Positions 9,333 through 18,205 of a stretch of 64,000 nucleotides of DNA are shown here, piece by piece. Each line of letters begins with the position of its first letter. The first letter of the stretch is position 1. The notes under the pieces were generated by a model, which worked only from the letters and a program-made list of their open reading frames with translations, ran no database searches and was not told the DNA's origin. Location: NCBI GenBank assembly GCA_027069135.1, contig JALXFE010000447.1, forward strand, positions 35,174 through 99,173, in the 5' to 3' direction. Source of the DNA: Thermoanaerobaculia bacterium (lineage in GTDB: Bacteria; Acidobacteriota; Thermoanaerobaculia; Multivoradales; JAHZIX01). The position numbers were made by a program, and so were the translations under genes.

Positions 9333-9863
9333 TCAACGTTCAGCGATTTTCTCTTTGAACTCCGCCAGGGCTGCCCAGCGGGGATCCGCGGCAGGCTCCG
9401 AGCAATCGCAAGTCTGTTCATTTCGATCGGCCCCACATTGGGGGCACAATCCGACGCAGTCGGGACGACATAGGGGCTTCATGGGAACGTTGAGCTGTAA
9501 CTGCTCCACGAAGATCTGTGCCATATTCAACTCTTCGCCCTCCAAATGGATGACGCTCATATCCGTTTCCTGGAGCTCTTGCTCCTCCGCTGCTGGCTTC
9601 TCCAGATAGGTGAGAATCAGAAGCTCCAACGGACTCTCTACGGGCTTAGTGATCTCCTTCAAACAACGATCACAAGCGAGCCGCTGAGTGTAGGAGAGGA
9701 ACCCCTTCAGGTAGAAACCCGGATCGACGAAGCTGATCACCCCTTCCCAGCGTACCGTGCTCAGGCTTTTGAGCTCTACTCGATCAAGGGAGTCTGCATC
9801 GAAATCGAGGGTTTCCTGCCAGCGAAAAGGGTCTTCGCGGATGCGATCTAGCTGAATGAGCAT
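9333..9863 (-). CDS. yceD: YceD/DUF177 family protein
   Basis: A 176-residue member of the DUF177 family, which is almost always encoded immediately upstream of rpmF and has been linked to 23S rRNA handling. Two CxxC pairs are visible, CDRC and CPQCG, plus a terminal CDC. The ATG at 9863 has GGGAGGG about 9 bases upstream; a longer open frame adds 12 residues without support. The symbol follows the E. coli neighbour of rpmF. Confidence 0.85.
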   Translation of the reverse strand: MLIQLDRIREDPFRWQETLDFDADSLDRVELKSLSTVRWEGVISFVDPGFYLKGFLSYTQRLACDRCLKEITKPVESPLELLILTYLEKPAAEEQELQETDMSVIHLEGEELNMAQIFVEQLQLNVPMKPLCRPDCVGLCPQCGADRNEQTCDCSEPAADPRWAALAEFKEKIAER

Positions 9864-9971
9864 ACACGATACCCTCCCACTGGGCCCTCCCAAGGGCAAG
9901 ACGCGAGCTTACGCGAAGCCTTTGCGCCTGTCAAACCTCCCGGTCCACCGAGCAAAGCCGGTCCCGTGACC

Positions 9972-11249
9972 TCAAGGATTGAGCTCGAGGCGGGCTTTCT
10001 GCCGATCGGAAGCGACGGCCAGACGAACTTCGGCATAGCCGGTCAATGGCCTGAGGAGATCCTGCAGAGCTAGAAGCCGCACCCGTTCCGAATGGGCGAC
10101 AGCACCCAGTTTGCCCAAACGATCCGTCAGCGCCCGAAGGACCTGTAGGACTGCCTGAGGTCGCCCCGCCAAAGCCAACTCCAAGGGCTCTCCCCGTTTC
10201 AAATGCCCTTCGAGTCCCTCTCGGACCGGAGGAACGAGGAAGGCCCCTTGACGAAAATTCAATTCACTGGTCGCCAGGAGGGACCAGCCGGAGGCGATCC
10301 CACTGTACCCCTGATCTCCAAGGAGCACCGCCAGACCCAATCCGGCCAACGGGAGCTGTCGGGCAGGGCTCGCAGAGAGGAGGGCGAAGCCGGTATTCCC
10401 GGCATTCGCTTCGCTATCGAAAAGGGCCAGGGCCTGTCTCTCATCCAGGCCGCGATCACGGACCGCCACGAGAGCCACGCTCTCGGAAAGGAGAGGTTGC
10501 AGGAAGAAATCGTCGAGGTTTTTCCCGGAGAGCTCCTGTAGCGCTCCGGGCGAAGCCTCAGAAGGTAGCCGCTCGAGATGACGCTGCCTCCCTTGCGCAC
10601 TGAGCCGGTACCAGCCGTCCGGGAGAAATCCCCGTTGGTCGCCGATACGAGCCAGGGAAAGGGACGGGCGCCCCAAGATCTGCCGCAAATGCTGCGGAAC
10701 CGGCACGTCCCTCCGGGCCGGCAGCGGTGGCTCCGACTCCCCGACGGTCCTCGCGGACCACAGGGTTGCGTCCCATCGAATCTCTACGCGGCTTTTTCTG
10801 AGCTCGATCGTGCCCCCACCCAACCAGGGGTTGCCCGCCATTCTTCCCGCCAGGCGGGCAAAGACCGCGAGGCCCGGGTAAACTCTCGCCGCGAGCAGAA
10901 ACCGACCTCCCTCAGGATCTGCCGCGAGCAACAACTCCCGAGCCGGGGGAGCCGAGAAAGGGCCGAAACGAGGTAGGGATGGAGCTTCCACTTCGGCGAG
11001 CCCGGCAAGGGCCGCCGCGAGATCTTGGGGAGACGTCCCAAGACGGCTCAGGGCACCCAGATTCTGGTGCGGAAAAGGCACCCAGACGGCGGTCGGGAAG
11101 TCCTCGGTGAGAAGTAGCCGGGCCGGGAGATCGTCCAAATTCGGAGTCGCCGAGCGCGGATGGGGATGGTACCAGTAGAACCAATGCCCGGCGGCCAGGA
11201 GGAGCGCCGCACTACTGAGCCACAGCCTACGGATTTTGATCTTCTTCAT
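9972..11249 (-). CDS. Membrane-anchored protein of unknown function
   Basis: I do not recognise this 425-residue protein. It has a basic start (MKKIKIRR) and one hydrophobic helix at about 9-24, then a large extracytoplasmic domain without cysteines or an obvious catalytic motif. The domain is rich in Leu, Ala and Arg and contains phrases typical of Acidobacteria- or Myxococcota-type hypothetical exported proteins. It lies 108 bases upstream of yceD on the same strand and could belong to that transcript. A weak GGAG is 13 bases before the ATG at 11249; an upstream extension would lose the signal anchor. Confidence 0.6.
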   Translation of the reverse strand: MKKIKIRRLWLSSAALLLAAGHWFYWYHPHPRSATPNLDDLPARLLLTEDFPTAVWVPFPHQNLGALSRLGTSPQDLAAALAGLAEVEAPSLPRFGPFSAPPARELLLAADPEGGRFLLAARVYPGLAVFARLAGRMAGNPWLGGGTIELRKSRVEIRWDATLWSARTVGESEPPLPARRDVPVPQHLRQILGRPSLSLARIGDQRGFLPDGWYRLSAQGRQRHLERLPSEASPGALQELSGKNLDDFFLQPLLSESVALVAVRDRGLDERQALALFDSEANAGNTGFALLSASPARQLPLAGLGLAVLLGDQGYSGIASGWSLLATSELNFRQGAFLVPPVREGLEGHLKRGEPLELALAGRPQAVLQVLRALTDRLGKLGAVAHSERVRLLALQDLLRPLTGYAEVRLAVASDRQKARLELNP

Positions 11250-11349
11250 GCCGGTGCGCCAACACTCCGAGGGTAGGATTCTCTGGGGCCCCGACCTTAC
11301 CACCCCCGCCGCGGCCCCGGGACCGATATGATGGCGCTCCAAGAAAACC

Positions 11350-12654
11350 ATGAAACGAATCCTCAAGCGGCTCCTGGGCCCGACCTATCAACGCCTTCGT
11401 CGCCTGGCGAAAGCTGCGAGCCCCGCTCGGGCCGCCGCTACCGGACGCTTCTTGGGAGGGCTGATCGGAACCGTTCGCCGTCGGCGAAAGGAGTCCCGCC
11501 TGACCGTCGCCGTCGACGTGTCCTCCTTCTGGGAGCCCCTGACCGGTATAGGCTGGTACCTCTACCGTCTTCTCGAGCATCTGGCGGATCGCGAAGATCT
11601 CCGCCTTCGGCTCTACGGACCAATCCTCATTGCGGGTGATGGGTATCCACAGCCCGTCGTTGACTTGCCAACGGGAATCGCCATCGAAAGAGTCACGTAC
11701 CATGTCCCGGAGGGGCTTAGCCTCCCTCGGTGGGTCTTCGAGCGAATTCTTCAAAAGGCTCGCCCCCTATGGGTGGCGGCGGATGGAAACCGGGTGGTCT
11801 TCGCCCCCAACTACCTGATTCCCGGGACCTTCCGGCTCTGCCGCGGTGCCCCGGTCGTCACCGTTCACGATCTCGGCTATCTCAAGGTCCCCCAGACATT
11901 GCAGCAGGAGACCCTCAAAGACCTGGCCCACGGCATGGCCCGCACCTTCCGCCGGGCTAAACAAGTGATCACTCCGAGCCGGGCCGTCGCTCGAGAGATC
12001 GTGGAAGGGGGCCTCGCCTCCGAGAACCGAGTCACCGCCGTCCATCACGGTCCCGGCCAGCTGGCGCGCATCTCCCCCGGCGAGCTCCCGGAAGGACTCC
12101 CGGAGGTTTTCGCCCTCTTCGTCGGTACGGTAGAGCCGCGCAAGAATCTCGTCACGGTGCTCGAAGCCTGGCGCCGAGCGCACCGAGCACTGCCTCCCCT
12201 CGTAATCTGCGGAAAATTGGGTTGGAAGTCCGAGTTGATCCAGCCGGAGCTCGAACAAGCGGCCCGTGAAGGCTGGCTCCACCACTTGGGCTATGTCGAC
12301 AACCCGACCTTGAAGGCCCTCTACCGCGGCGGCCAGGTCGTCGTTTTTCCTTCTTTATACGAGGGCTTCGGGCTGCCCGCGGTGGAAGCCCAACAGGCCG
12401 GCGCTCCCCTCATCTGCTCGGATCTCCCCGTCTTTCGGGAAGTCGCCGGGGAAGGCGCCATCTACGCTCCGGCCGACGATCCGGATGCCTGGGCCCGGGC
12501 TCTGGGCCGTCTCCTCGACGAACCGGAGCTCCGCGCCCGGCTCGCGCGTTCGGGGCAAGAGTCCGCAGCCCGTTTCAGCTGGGAACGGGCTGCAATCAAT
12601 ACCTTGGAGGTGTGGAAGAAGGCCGCGGGTCTCGAGGAACGGGGGACGGGCTAG
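11350..12654 (+). CDS. Family 4 glycosyltransferase
   Basis: A 434-residue GT-B fold glycosyltransferase. The amino half contains the acceptor Rossmann domain (AVDVSSFW, then GIGWYLYRLLEHL) and the carboxy half the donor domain with VGTVEPRKN, GYVDNPTLKALYRGG, and the E-x7-E motif in SLYEGFGLPAVEA. Such enzymes add sugars to lipopolysaccharide or exopolysaccharide; the actual donor and acceptor are not determinable. The gene stands alone between two minus-strand genes. A TATGAT hexamer 17 bases before the ATG is a candidate -10 site. Confidence 0.88.
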   Translation: MKRILKRLLGPTYQRLRRLAKAASPARAAATGRFLGGLIGTVRRRRKESRLTVAVDVSSFWEPLTGIGWYLYRLLEHLADREDLRLRLYGPILIAGDGYPQPVVDLPTGIAIERVTYHVPEGLSLPRWVFERILQKARPLWVAADGNRVVFAPNYLIPGTFRLCRGAPVVTVHDLGYLKVPQTLQQETLKDLAHGMARTFRRAKQVITPSRAVAREIVEGGLASENRVTAVHHGPGQLARISPGELPEGLPEVFALFVGTVEPRKNLVTVLEAWRRAHRALPPLVICGKLGWKSELIQPELEQAAREGWLHHLGYVDNPTLKALYRGGQVVVFPSLYEGFGLPAVEAQQAGAPLICSDLPVFREVAGEGAIYAPADDPDAWARALGRLLDEPELRARLARSGQESAARFSWERAAINTLEVWKKAAGLEERGTG

Positions 12655-12671
12655 AGGCTAGGGACCAGGTG

Positions 12672-13382
12672 CTAGGGACTGGCCCCCATCCGCTGGCGGA
12701 CGGCTTCGTACAGCACCGCGGCGGCGGCCGTTGCGACATTGAGGGAGGCGACGCGGCCGCGCATGGGCAAGGCAATCATCTCGTCGCAGAGCTTCCGCGT
12801 CCGCTGCCGGAGGCCGTTTTCTTCCCCTCCGAAACAAAGCAGGATCGGGCCCTTGAGGTCAATCTCCCAAGCGGGTTTGCCGCCGGCATCCGCTCCATAT
12901 ACCCAAAAGCCTTGTTTCTTGAGACCCTCCATTTGCTGAGCGCTATTGGTAATGCGCTCGATATCGAGCCAATCCGCTGCCCCGGCGGAAGTCTTTACCG
13001 CCGCCGCCGAAAGGGGAGCGCTGCCCCGATCCCGTATCAGGACCTTGCCGACACCGGCCCCTTCAAAGACCCGGAGGAGAGCCCCGAGGTTGCGAGGATC
13101 CTGAATGTCTTCCAAGAGAACCTGCAACTGAAAATCTGCACCTGAGGCCTTCGCCTCGCCCCCTTCCGCGAGTTCCGCGATGAAACCGTTATGAACGCTC
13201 TGCTCCAACTCGAGAAGCAACTCTGGCGGGGCATCCGCCGAGGGCACTCCATGACGGCGGCATAGGTCGCCGACCTCTCGGCTACGACGATCTTCCCGAC
13301 CTCGAGCCAGCCAGACTCTTAAGACCTGTCGGGGCCTCTGGCGCAGGGCCTCGCGTACCGGGTGGAAGCCGAAAATTTGCAT
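12672..13382 (-). CDS. rlmB: 23S rRNA 2'-O-ribose methyltransferase RlmB-type (TrmH/SpoU)
   Basis: A 236-residue SPOUT methyltransferase. The amino end has the L30e-like substrate-binding domain starting FGFHPVREAL. The carboxy domain has the three SpoU motifs: DPRNLGALLRVFEG (motif 1), FGGEENGL (motif 2), and LPMRGRVASLNVATAAAAV (motif 3, trefoil knot SAM site). RlmB methylates G2251 in E. coli 23S rRNA; a tRNA target cannot be excluded. It is convergent with the glycosyltransferase gene. Confidence 0.88.
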   Translation of the reverse strand: MQIFGFHPVREALRQRPRQVLRVWLARGREDRRSREVGDLCRRHGVPSADAPPELLLELEQSVHNGFIAELAEGGEAKASGADFQLQVLLEDIQDPRNLGALLRVFEGAGVGKVLIRDRGSAPLSAAAVKTSAGAADWLDIERITNSAQQMEGLKKQGFWVYGADAGGKPAWEIDLKGPILLCFGGEENGLRQRTRKLCDEMIALPMRGRVASLNVATAAAAVLYEAVRQRMGASP

Positions 13383-13878
13383 CCGCGGACTCTAGCATGG
13401 GGTGATTCCCGGGAAGGGGAAGATCGGGAGGCTGGGGAGGTGGGGAGAAGGTCGAGGAGAGAAAAAAAGAGGGAGCGACTCCGGCAAGCCGCCCCCAGAA
13501 ACTTGAGAAAACGAATTCTTTGTGGCTCGGTCCTTCGTAAACAGCAGAGCGTTGTTGTGCTCCAGAAGAGAGCCAACCCTTACCTATTGGGACCTTCCAT
13601 CGGAAGGCGGGTTTGTCACGATTTGCGCCACGCTACTCTGTGATCAGCAAAGCCTATGCCAGAAGTCCACACCTCGCCTTCGGAAGATATGAAATTCCTG
13701 ATAAACCCTTCATTTTCAAGTCTTTACGGATAGGAAGCGCAGGCTGATTCGGCCGGCCGGGGACGGAAAGCTGGGCTGCAAGGGGAAGCTCGAGAAAGGA
13801 AGAGGGGGCAGGGAGAAGTTCCCGGGATGGGAGTTCCTCCCTACCTCAAGGAGAGGGCGGAGAGGGCGGAGCGGAGGC
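13383..13878. other. Non-coding interval between frr and rlmB
   Basis: About 500 bases with no convincing gene. The stretch 13498-13740 is noticeably more AT-rich than its surroundings and probably carries the rlmB promoter on the minus strand. A small perfect hairpin (CCTTCC-ATC-GGAAGG) lies near 13595. I see no T-run terminator after frr and no tRNA. Confidence 0.5.
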
Positions 13879-14433
13879 TCAGACCTCCAAGATCTGTTCT
13901 TCTTTGACCTCGAGAGCCTTATTGATCTCACCGATGTAGTGGTCGTGGAGCATCTGGGTCTCTGTATGACCCCGATGCTCGTCGTCCTGGCTGATCTCCT
14001 TGTCCTTCTCCATCGACTTCAGCCGGTCGTTCCCCTCTCGCCGGGCTTGACGGACGCCGTTGCGGGTCGCTTCCGCCAGATCGTGAGCCCTCTTGACGAT
14101 TTCCTTGCGTCGCTCTTCCGTCAAGGGAGGAATAGGGATCCGGATCACCTTGCCGTCATTGGATGGGTTCAGCCCCAGGTTGGCCTGCTGAATCGCTCGC
14201 TCGATCGCCTGAATTTGGGTCGGATCGAAGGGCTGGACGACAATCATCGTGGCGTCGGCGACACTGAGATTGGCCAGTTGATTGATCGGTGCGGGACTTC
14301 CGTAATAGTCCACGGTGATGCCGTCCAAGACGGAGATCGAAGCCCGGCCTACCCGTAACTTCTTGAGGTCACCATGGAAGTGGTCCACGGCATGCTTCAT
14401 CTTGACCTCGGTCTCGCGGAATAATTCCTTCAT
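13879..14433 (-). CDS. frr: Ribosome recycling factor
   Basis: A 184-residue protein that splits the post-termination ribosome with EF-G. It has the typical LRVGRAS helix, the domain II region VDYYGSPAPINQLAN, and the IPIPPLTEERRKE segment. The ATG at 14433 has AGGAGA upstream. Last gene of the rplM-rpsI-rpsB-tsf-pyrH-frr series, 81 bases after pyrH. Confidence 0.97.
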   Translation of the reverse strand: MKELFRETEVKMKHAVDHFHGDLKKLRVGRASISVLDGITVDYYGSPAPINQLANLSVADATMIVVQPFDPTQIQAIERAIQQANLGLNPSNDGKVIRIPIPPLTEERRKEIVKRAHDLAEATRNGVRQARREGNDRLKSMEKDKEISQDDEHRGHTETQMLHDHYIGEINKALEVKEEQILEV

Positions 14434-14514
14434 GATCTCTCCTGCGGGTAATTCCCTAATATCTTGCCCTCACGGCCCCGACCTGTCAATCGGCCCAGAG
14501 CCCCCGTTGGAGGC

Positions 14515-15279
14515 TCAGAAACGGACCTTGGACCCGATGGTTTCGCCACAGACCACGCGGCGGATATTTCCCCTCTCGCCAAGATTGAAGAGAACGATGG
14601 GAAGTTCGTTGTCGCGGCACAAGCTGATGGCGGCGGCGTCCATCACCCGGAGATTCTGCTCCAGCATCTGCTGGTAGGTCACCTCCGAGAGAAGCTCGGC
14701 ATCCGGATTAAGCTTCGGATCTGCGGTGTAGATCCCGTCGACGTTGGTGGCCTTGAGGAGAACGTCGGCGTGAACCTCGTTGGCGCGCAGAGCAGCGGCG
14801 CTATCCGTCGTGAAGTAAGGATTGCCGGTACCCGCTCCGAAAATGACCACGCGGTTCTTGTCCAGGTGGCGGATCGCCCGGCGACGGATGAAAGGCTCCG
14901 CGACTTCGCGGATATCGATGGCCGTCTGGACACGGGTTTGAACTCCCCGTTTTTCGAGAGCATCCTGCAAGGCCAGAGAGTTGATGACCGTGGCCAACAT
15001 GCCCATGTAATCACCGGTCACCCGATCGATGCCGCGATGACTCGCTGCCAGCCCTCGAATGATGTTTCCGCCACCGATGACGATGGAAATTTGGACCCCT
15101 AGACGATAGACCTCACGGATCTCATCGGCGATCTCGGCAACGACGGGCTCATCGATACCGTAACTCTGGCGCCCCATCAAGGCCTCGCCAGAAATCTTCA
15201 AAAGAATCCGTTTGTAGACCGGCCGAGCCGCAGCGCCGTCGGATGATTCACCGAGGGCACTATCCGGAATCGTTCCCAT
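14515..15279 (-). CDS. pyrH: UMP kinase
   Basis: Phosphorylates UMP to UDP. The 254-residue protein has the family signatures [37 protein letters not shown] and KATNVDGIY. It has about 20 extra amino-terminal residues compared with E. coli PyrH. GAGGAA lies ahead of the ATG. Nine bases separate it from tsf. Confidence 0.96.
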   Translation of the reverse strand: MGTIPDSALGESSDGAAARPVYKRILLKISGEALMGRQSYGIDEPVVAEIADEIREVYRLGVQISIVIGGGNIIRGLAASHRGIDRVTGDYMGMLATVINSLALQDALEKRGVQTRVQTAIDIREVAEPFIRRRAIRHLDKNRVVIFGAGTGNPYFTTDSAAALRANEVHADVLLKATNVDGIYTADPKLNPDAELLSEVTYQQMLEQNLRVMDAAAISLCRDNELPIVLFNLGERGNIRRVVCGETIGSKVRF

Positions 15280-15288
15280 GGATGTTCC

Positions 15289-15942
15289 TCAGGCCTTCTG
15301 CGTTTGAGCCATGACCTCGGCGGCGAAATCTTCTACCTTCTTCTCGATGCCCTCGCCGAGCTTGAAGCGCTCGAAGCGGCGGACCTGGATATTCTCACCG
15401 ATCTTCGCAATCTTCTCGGCCAGGAAGGCCTCGACGGTCTGATCCGGATTCTTCACGAAAGGCTGCTCCAGGAGGACGCATTCGCTGTAAAACTTGCCCA
15501 TCTTGCCATCGACGATCCGCGCGACGATGTTCTCCGGCTTGCCCGAAGCCAAAGCCTGATCGCGGTAGATTTCCCGCTCCCGAGCCAGGGTATCTTCGGT
15601 GACTTCCTCTCGGCGAATGAACCGAGGCTCCGAAGCCGCGATATGCAGTCCCAGATCCTTGACGAGATCCTGAAAGTCATCGGTACGGGCCACGAAATCG
15701 GTTTCACAATTGACTTCGACCAAGACACCGATCCGGCCCCCGGCGTGAATGTAGGAACCGACGGCCCCTTCCGCGGTAATACGGCCGGCCTTCTTCGCAG
15801 CGGCAGCCAGGCCTTTCTTGCGAAGCAAGTCGATGGCCTTTTCCAAGTCTCCACCGGCCTCCTCGAGCATCTTCTTGCAATCCAGCATCGGAGCGCTCGT
15901 GCGCTCGCGTAATTCTTTCACCATCTGGGCGGTGACTTTCAT
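15289..15942 (-). CDS. tsf: Elongation factor Ts
   Basis: Nucleotide exchange factor for EF-Tu. At 217 residues it is shorter than the ~280-residue E. coli protein, matching the short form with a single core subdomain. It has the UBA-like start ([19 protein letters not shown]), the EF-Tu contact motif CETDFVAR, and the GKMGKFYSE segment. GGAGAAAC precedes the ATG. An intrinsic terminator lies between it and rpsB. Confidence 0.96.
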   Translation of the reverse strand: MKVTAQMVKELRERTSAPMLDCKKMLEEAGGDLEKAIDLLRKKGLAAAAKKAGRITAEGAVGSYIHAGGRIGVLVEVNCETDFVARTDDFQDLVKDLGLHIAASEPRFIRREEVTEDTLAREREIYRDQALASGKPENIVARIVDGKMGKFYSECVLLEQPFVKNPDQTVEAFLAEKIAKIGENIQVRRFERFKLGEGIEKKVEDFAAEVMAQTQKA

Positions 15943-15972
15943 GACGTAGTTTCTCCTTGGCTCTGCGCTACG

Positions 15973-16007
15973 AAAAAGGCCAGATCGACACCCGGTTCGA
16001 CTGGCCT
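15973..16007 (-). terminator. Attenuator between rpsB and tsf
   Basis: On the minus strand the stem AGGCCAG / CTGGCCT, extended inward by TCGA/TCGA with one bulge, is followed at once by TTTTT. It lies between the rpsB stop and the tsf start in the same operon, so it probably reduces rather than ends downstream transcription. A second hairpin (GGAGGCGG/CCGCCTC) lies just upstream around 16025-16043. Confidence 0.75.
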
Positions 16008-16071
16008 CTCTTCATCATGGCCGACCGGAGGCGGTTCTCCGCCTCAGGTCGCCTCGTGTTGAATCAAAAAA

Positions 16072-16869
16072 CTATGAAGCGGAGGCTGCGTTCGAGCCGG
16101 TCTCCTTGGCCGCACCCCCGGCGGCCGCCGCAACGGCGCCCCCCGTCACTTCCGGCGCATCTTTCGCCTGAATCATCGCCTCTTGCTGCAGGCTTTGGGA
16201 GCCCGCCAGATAGGCGTCCGCCATCTTTGAAGCAAAGAGACGAATCGATCGAATCGCATCGTCGTTGCCGGGAATCGGTAAATCGATCAACTCCGGGTCG
16301 CAATTCGTATCGACGACCGCGATCACCGGAATCCCCAACTTATTCGCTTCGCCGATGGCGATACCTTCCTTCTTGGGGTCGATGACGAAGAGCGCGTCCG
16401 GCAGCTTCTCCATTTCACGGATGCCGTCCAGATTGCGAGACATCTTCTCCCGCTCGCGCTCCATGCGGAGACGCTCCTTCTTGGTGTAGACGCCCTCCGG
16501 CTCCGCGAGGCGACCTTCCGTGTCCTTGAGTCTCTGCACCGAAGCACGGATCGTCACGAAATTCGTCAAAGTTCCACCCAGCCAGCGGTGGGTCACGAAG
16601 AACTCACCGCAACGGCGGGCTTCGTCGGCGATGGATTCCTGCGCCTGGCGCTTCGTCCCGACGAAGAGGATGCGTTTCCCATGGGCCGCGAGGCTATAGA
16701 CAAAATCCGCCGCAGACCGGGCCAGCTTGACCGTCTTCTGGAGGTCGATAATGTAGATCCCGTTCCGCTTGCCGAAGATGTACTGCTTCATCTTCGGATT
16801 CCAACGCCGGGTCTGATGGCCGAAATGGACACCGCCTTCCAGCAGTTCCTTCATCGTAATATCGATCAA
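16072..16869 (-). CDS. rpsB: 30S ribosomal protein S2
   Basis: A 265-residue S2 with the classic start [29 protein letters not shown], and [10 protein letters not shown]. The start is TTG at 16869 because AAGGAGG is 9-11 bases upstream; the ATG five codons later would be too far. The carboxy tail is Ala/Gly-rich ([14 protein letters not shown]), a low-complexity extension. Confidence 0.96.
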   Translation of the reverse strand: MIDITMKELLEGGVHFGHQTRRWNPKMKQYIFGKRNGIYIIDLQKTVKLARSAADFVYSLAAHGKRILFVGTKRQAQESIADEARRCGEFFVTHRWLGGTLTNFVTIRASVQRLKDTEGRLAEPEGVYTKKERLRMEREREKMSRNLDGIREMEKLPDALFVIDPKKEGIAIGEANKLGIPVIAVVDTNCDPELIDLPIPGNDDAIRSIRLFASKMADAYLAGSQSLQQEAMIQAKDAPEVTGGAVAAAAGGAAKETGSNAASAS

Positions 16870-16883
16870 CGGACCACCCCTCC

Positions 16884-17276
16884 TTAACGCTTACTGAACT
16901 GGTAGCGGGCTCGAGCGCCCTTCTGGCCATACTTCTTGCGCTCTTTCTTTCGCGGATCTCGCGTCAGAAAACCAGCGCTCTTGAGCTTCTCGCGTAACTC
17001 TGTGTTGAACTCGACAAGGGCCCGGCTGATGCCGTGGCGAATCGCACCGGCTTGACCGGCTTCTCCGCCGCCCTTCACCGTGACGAAGATGTCGAATTTT
17101 TCAGCGGTCTCCGTGAGAGTCAAGGGCTGCTTGACGATCATCTTGAGCGCTTCGTTGGGCATGTAGACACTCAGGTTGCGACCGTTGACGGTCACATCGC
17201 CAGTGCCGGGTCGAAGGAAGACGCGAGCTGCGGCCGTCTTGCGGCGCCCGGTCCCGTAGTACTGCAGGGTGCTCAA
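16884..17276 (-). CDS. rpsI: 30S ribosomal protein S9
   Basis: A 130-residue S9 with the signature [19 protein letters not shown] and the conserved basic tail ending RYQFSKR. It starts with TTG at 17276, with GGAGAG about 7 bases before. It follows rplM by 23 bases. Confidence 0.97.
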   Translation of the reverse strand: MSTLQYYGTGRRKTAAARVFLRPGTGDVTVNGRNLSVYMPNEALKMIVKQPLTLTETAEKFDIFVTVKGGGEAGQAGAIRHGISRALVEFNTELREKLKSAGFLTRDPRKKERKKYGQKGARARYQFSKR

Positions 17277-17299
17277 AGCTAAACTCTCCTCTCAACGAC

Positions 17300-17746
17300 T
17301 CAGGACAGGGCCGCGGCAGCGTCGAATTCTTGCGGCTGCTGGGCCTGGTGGGGATGGTCTGGACCGGCATATACCTTCAGCTTCTTGAGCTGTTGCCGGC
17401 CAAGGCGATTCTTCGGCAGCATCCCCCAGACAGAACGCTCGATCAACTTGGCGGGCTTGCGCGCCCGAAGCTCGCGAGCCGTCTCGGTCTTGAGACCGCC
17501 GGGATAGCCGGAATGGCGGTAGTACTTCTTCTGGTCCTCTTTTCGACCGGTGAACACGCTCTGTTCTGCGTTGACGATGATCACGAAATCACCGACATCG
17601 AGGTGCGGGGCGTAGTTCGTCTTGTGCTTTCCGGTCAGCAGGTGGGCAACCAAGGACGAGAGCCGCCCCACGGTGAGCCCAGCGGCGTCAATGACGACCC
17701 AGGACCTCTCTATTTCAGAGAGTTTGGGGCTATAGGTCTTACTCAT
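17300..17746 (-). CDS. rplM: 50S ribosomal protein L13
   Basis: A 148-residue L13 with WVVIDAAGLTVGRLSS, GDFVIIVNAE and YYRHSGYPGG. First gene of the translation operon; GGAG lies ahead of the ATG at 17746. It is preceded by a ~295-base leader with two tandem repeat arrays. Confidence 0.97.
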   Translation of the reverse strand: MSKTYSPKLSEIERSWVVIDAAGLTVGRLSSLVAHLLTGKHKTNYAPHLDVGDFVIIVNAEQSVFTGRKEDQKKYYRHSGYPGGLKTETARELRARKPAKLIERSVWGMLPKNRLGRQQLKKLKVYAGPDHPHQAQQPQEFDAAAALS

Positions 17747-17762
17747 GATCGGACTCCAACTA

Positions 17763-17808
17763 TCTCTTTCTCGGCCTGTCTCTTTCTCGGCCTGTCTCTT
17801 TCTCGGCT
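17763..17808 (-). repeat. 16-bp tandem repeat in the rplM leader
   Basis: Three copies of tctctttctcggcctg (plus strand), the third ending tctctttctcggctct. On the transcribed strand this is a purine-rich GAGAAAGAGACAGGCC array ending about 17 bases before the rplM start codon. Confidence 0.85.
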
Positions 17809-17914
17809 CTCTTACTAAGCTCGGTCTCGATGTCGACTCTCTCGGCGTCCACGGACTCGCCCTCTTAAGGGATTTACTCCCTTATCGTCTGGGAGCCCAC
17901 ATCCGCAGGGCCTC

Positions 17915-17984
17915 TCTACTGGGCCTCTCTACTGGGCCCTTCTACTGGGCCCTTCTACTGGGCCATTCTACTGGGCCTCTCTAC
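17915..17984 (-). repeat. 13-bp tandem repeat in the rplM leader
   Basis: Five full copies and one partial copy of tctactgggccnn (starts at 17915, 17928, 17941, 17954, 17967, 17980). In RNA each unit carries GGCCCAGTAGA. It lies in the predicted 5' leader of the ribosomal-protein operon. Confidence 0.88.
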
Positions 17985-18047
17985 GAGAATACCGAGGGAG
18001 TTTGTACACAGAACAGCCTCTCCGCCGCCAGAGGCAAAGAGCCTCAG

Positions 18048-18076
18048 ACGATAGGCCTTCTCGAAGCTGTTGTCAA
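18048..18076 (-). promoter_or_regulatory. Promoter of the rplM operon
   Basis: On the minus strand TTGACA (18071-18076) and TATCGT (18048-18053) are separated by 17 bases, a near-consensus sigma-70 promoter. Transcription would start near 18041, giving a ~295-base leader before rplM. A second TTGACA lies 11 bases further upstream without a matching -10. Confidence 0.75.
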
Positions 18077-18205
18077 GAGGTTGTCAAATGAACCGTGACT
18101 CGAGTCTCGGACAAGGCCCTTGCTATGCTTTAGCCTCCACGAAGACACCGGGCTGGCGCTAGTGACCGCCCGTTAAGGAACAACACCCTCCTAGGGACGA
18201 AAGGC

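Noticed and set aside
17915..17984. CRISPR or rRNA-like element
   Set aside because: A 13-bp perfect-phase tandem repeat without spacers; no rRNA sequence.
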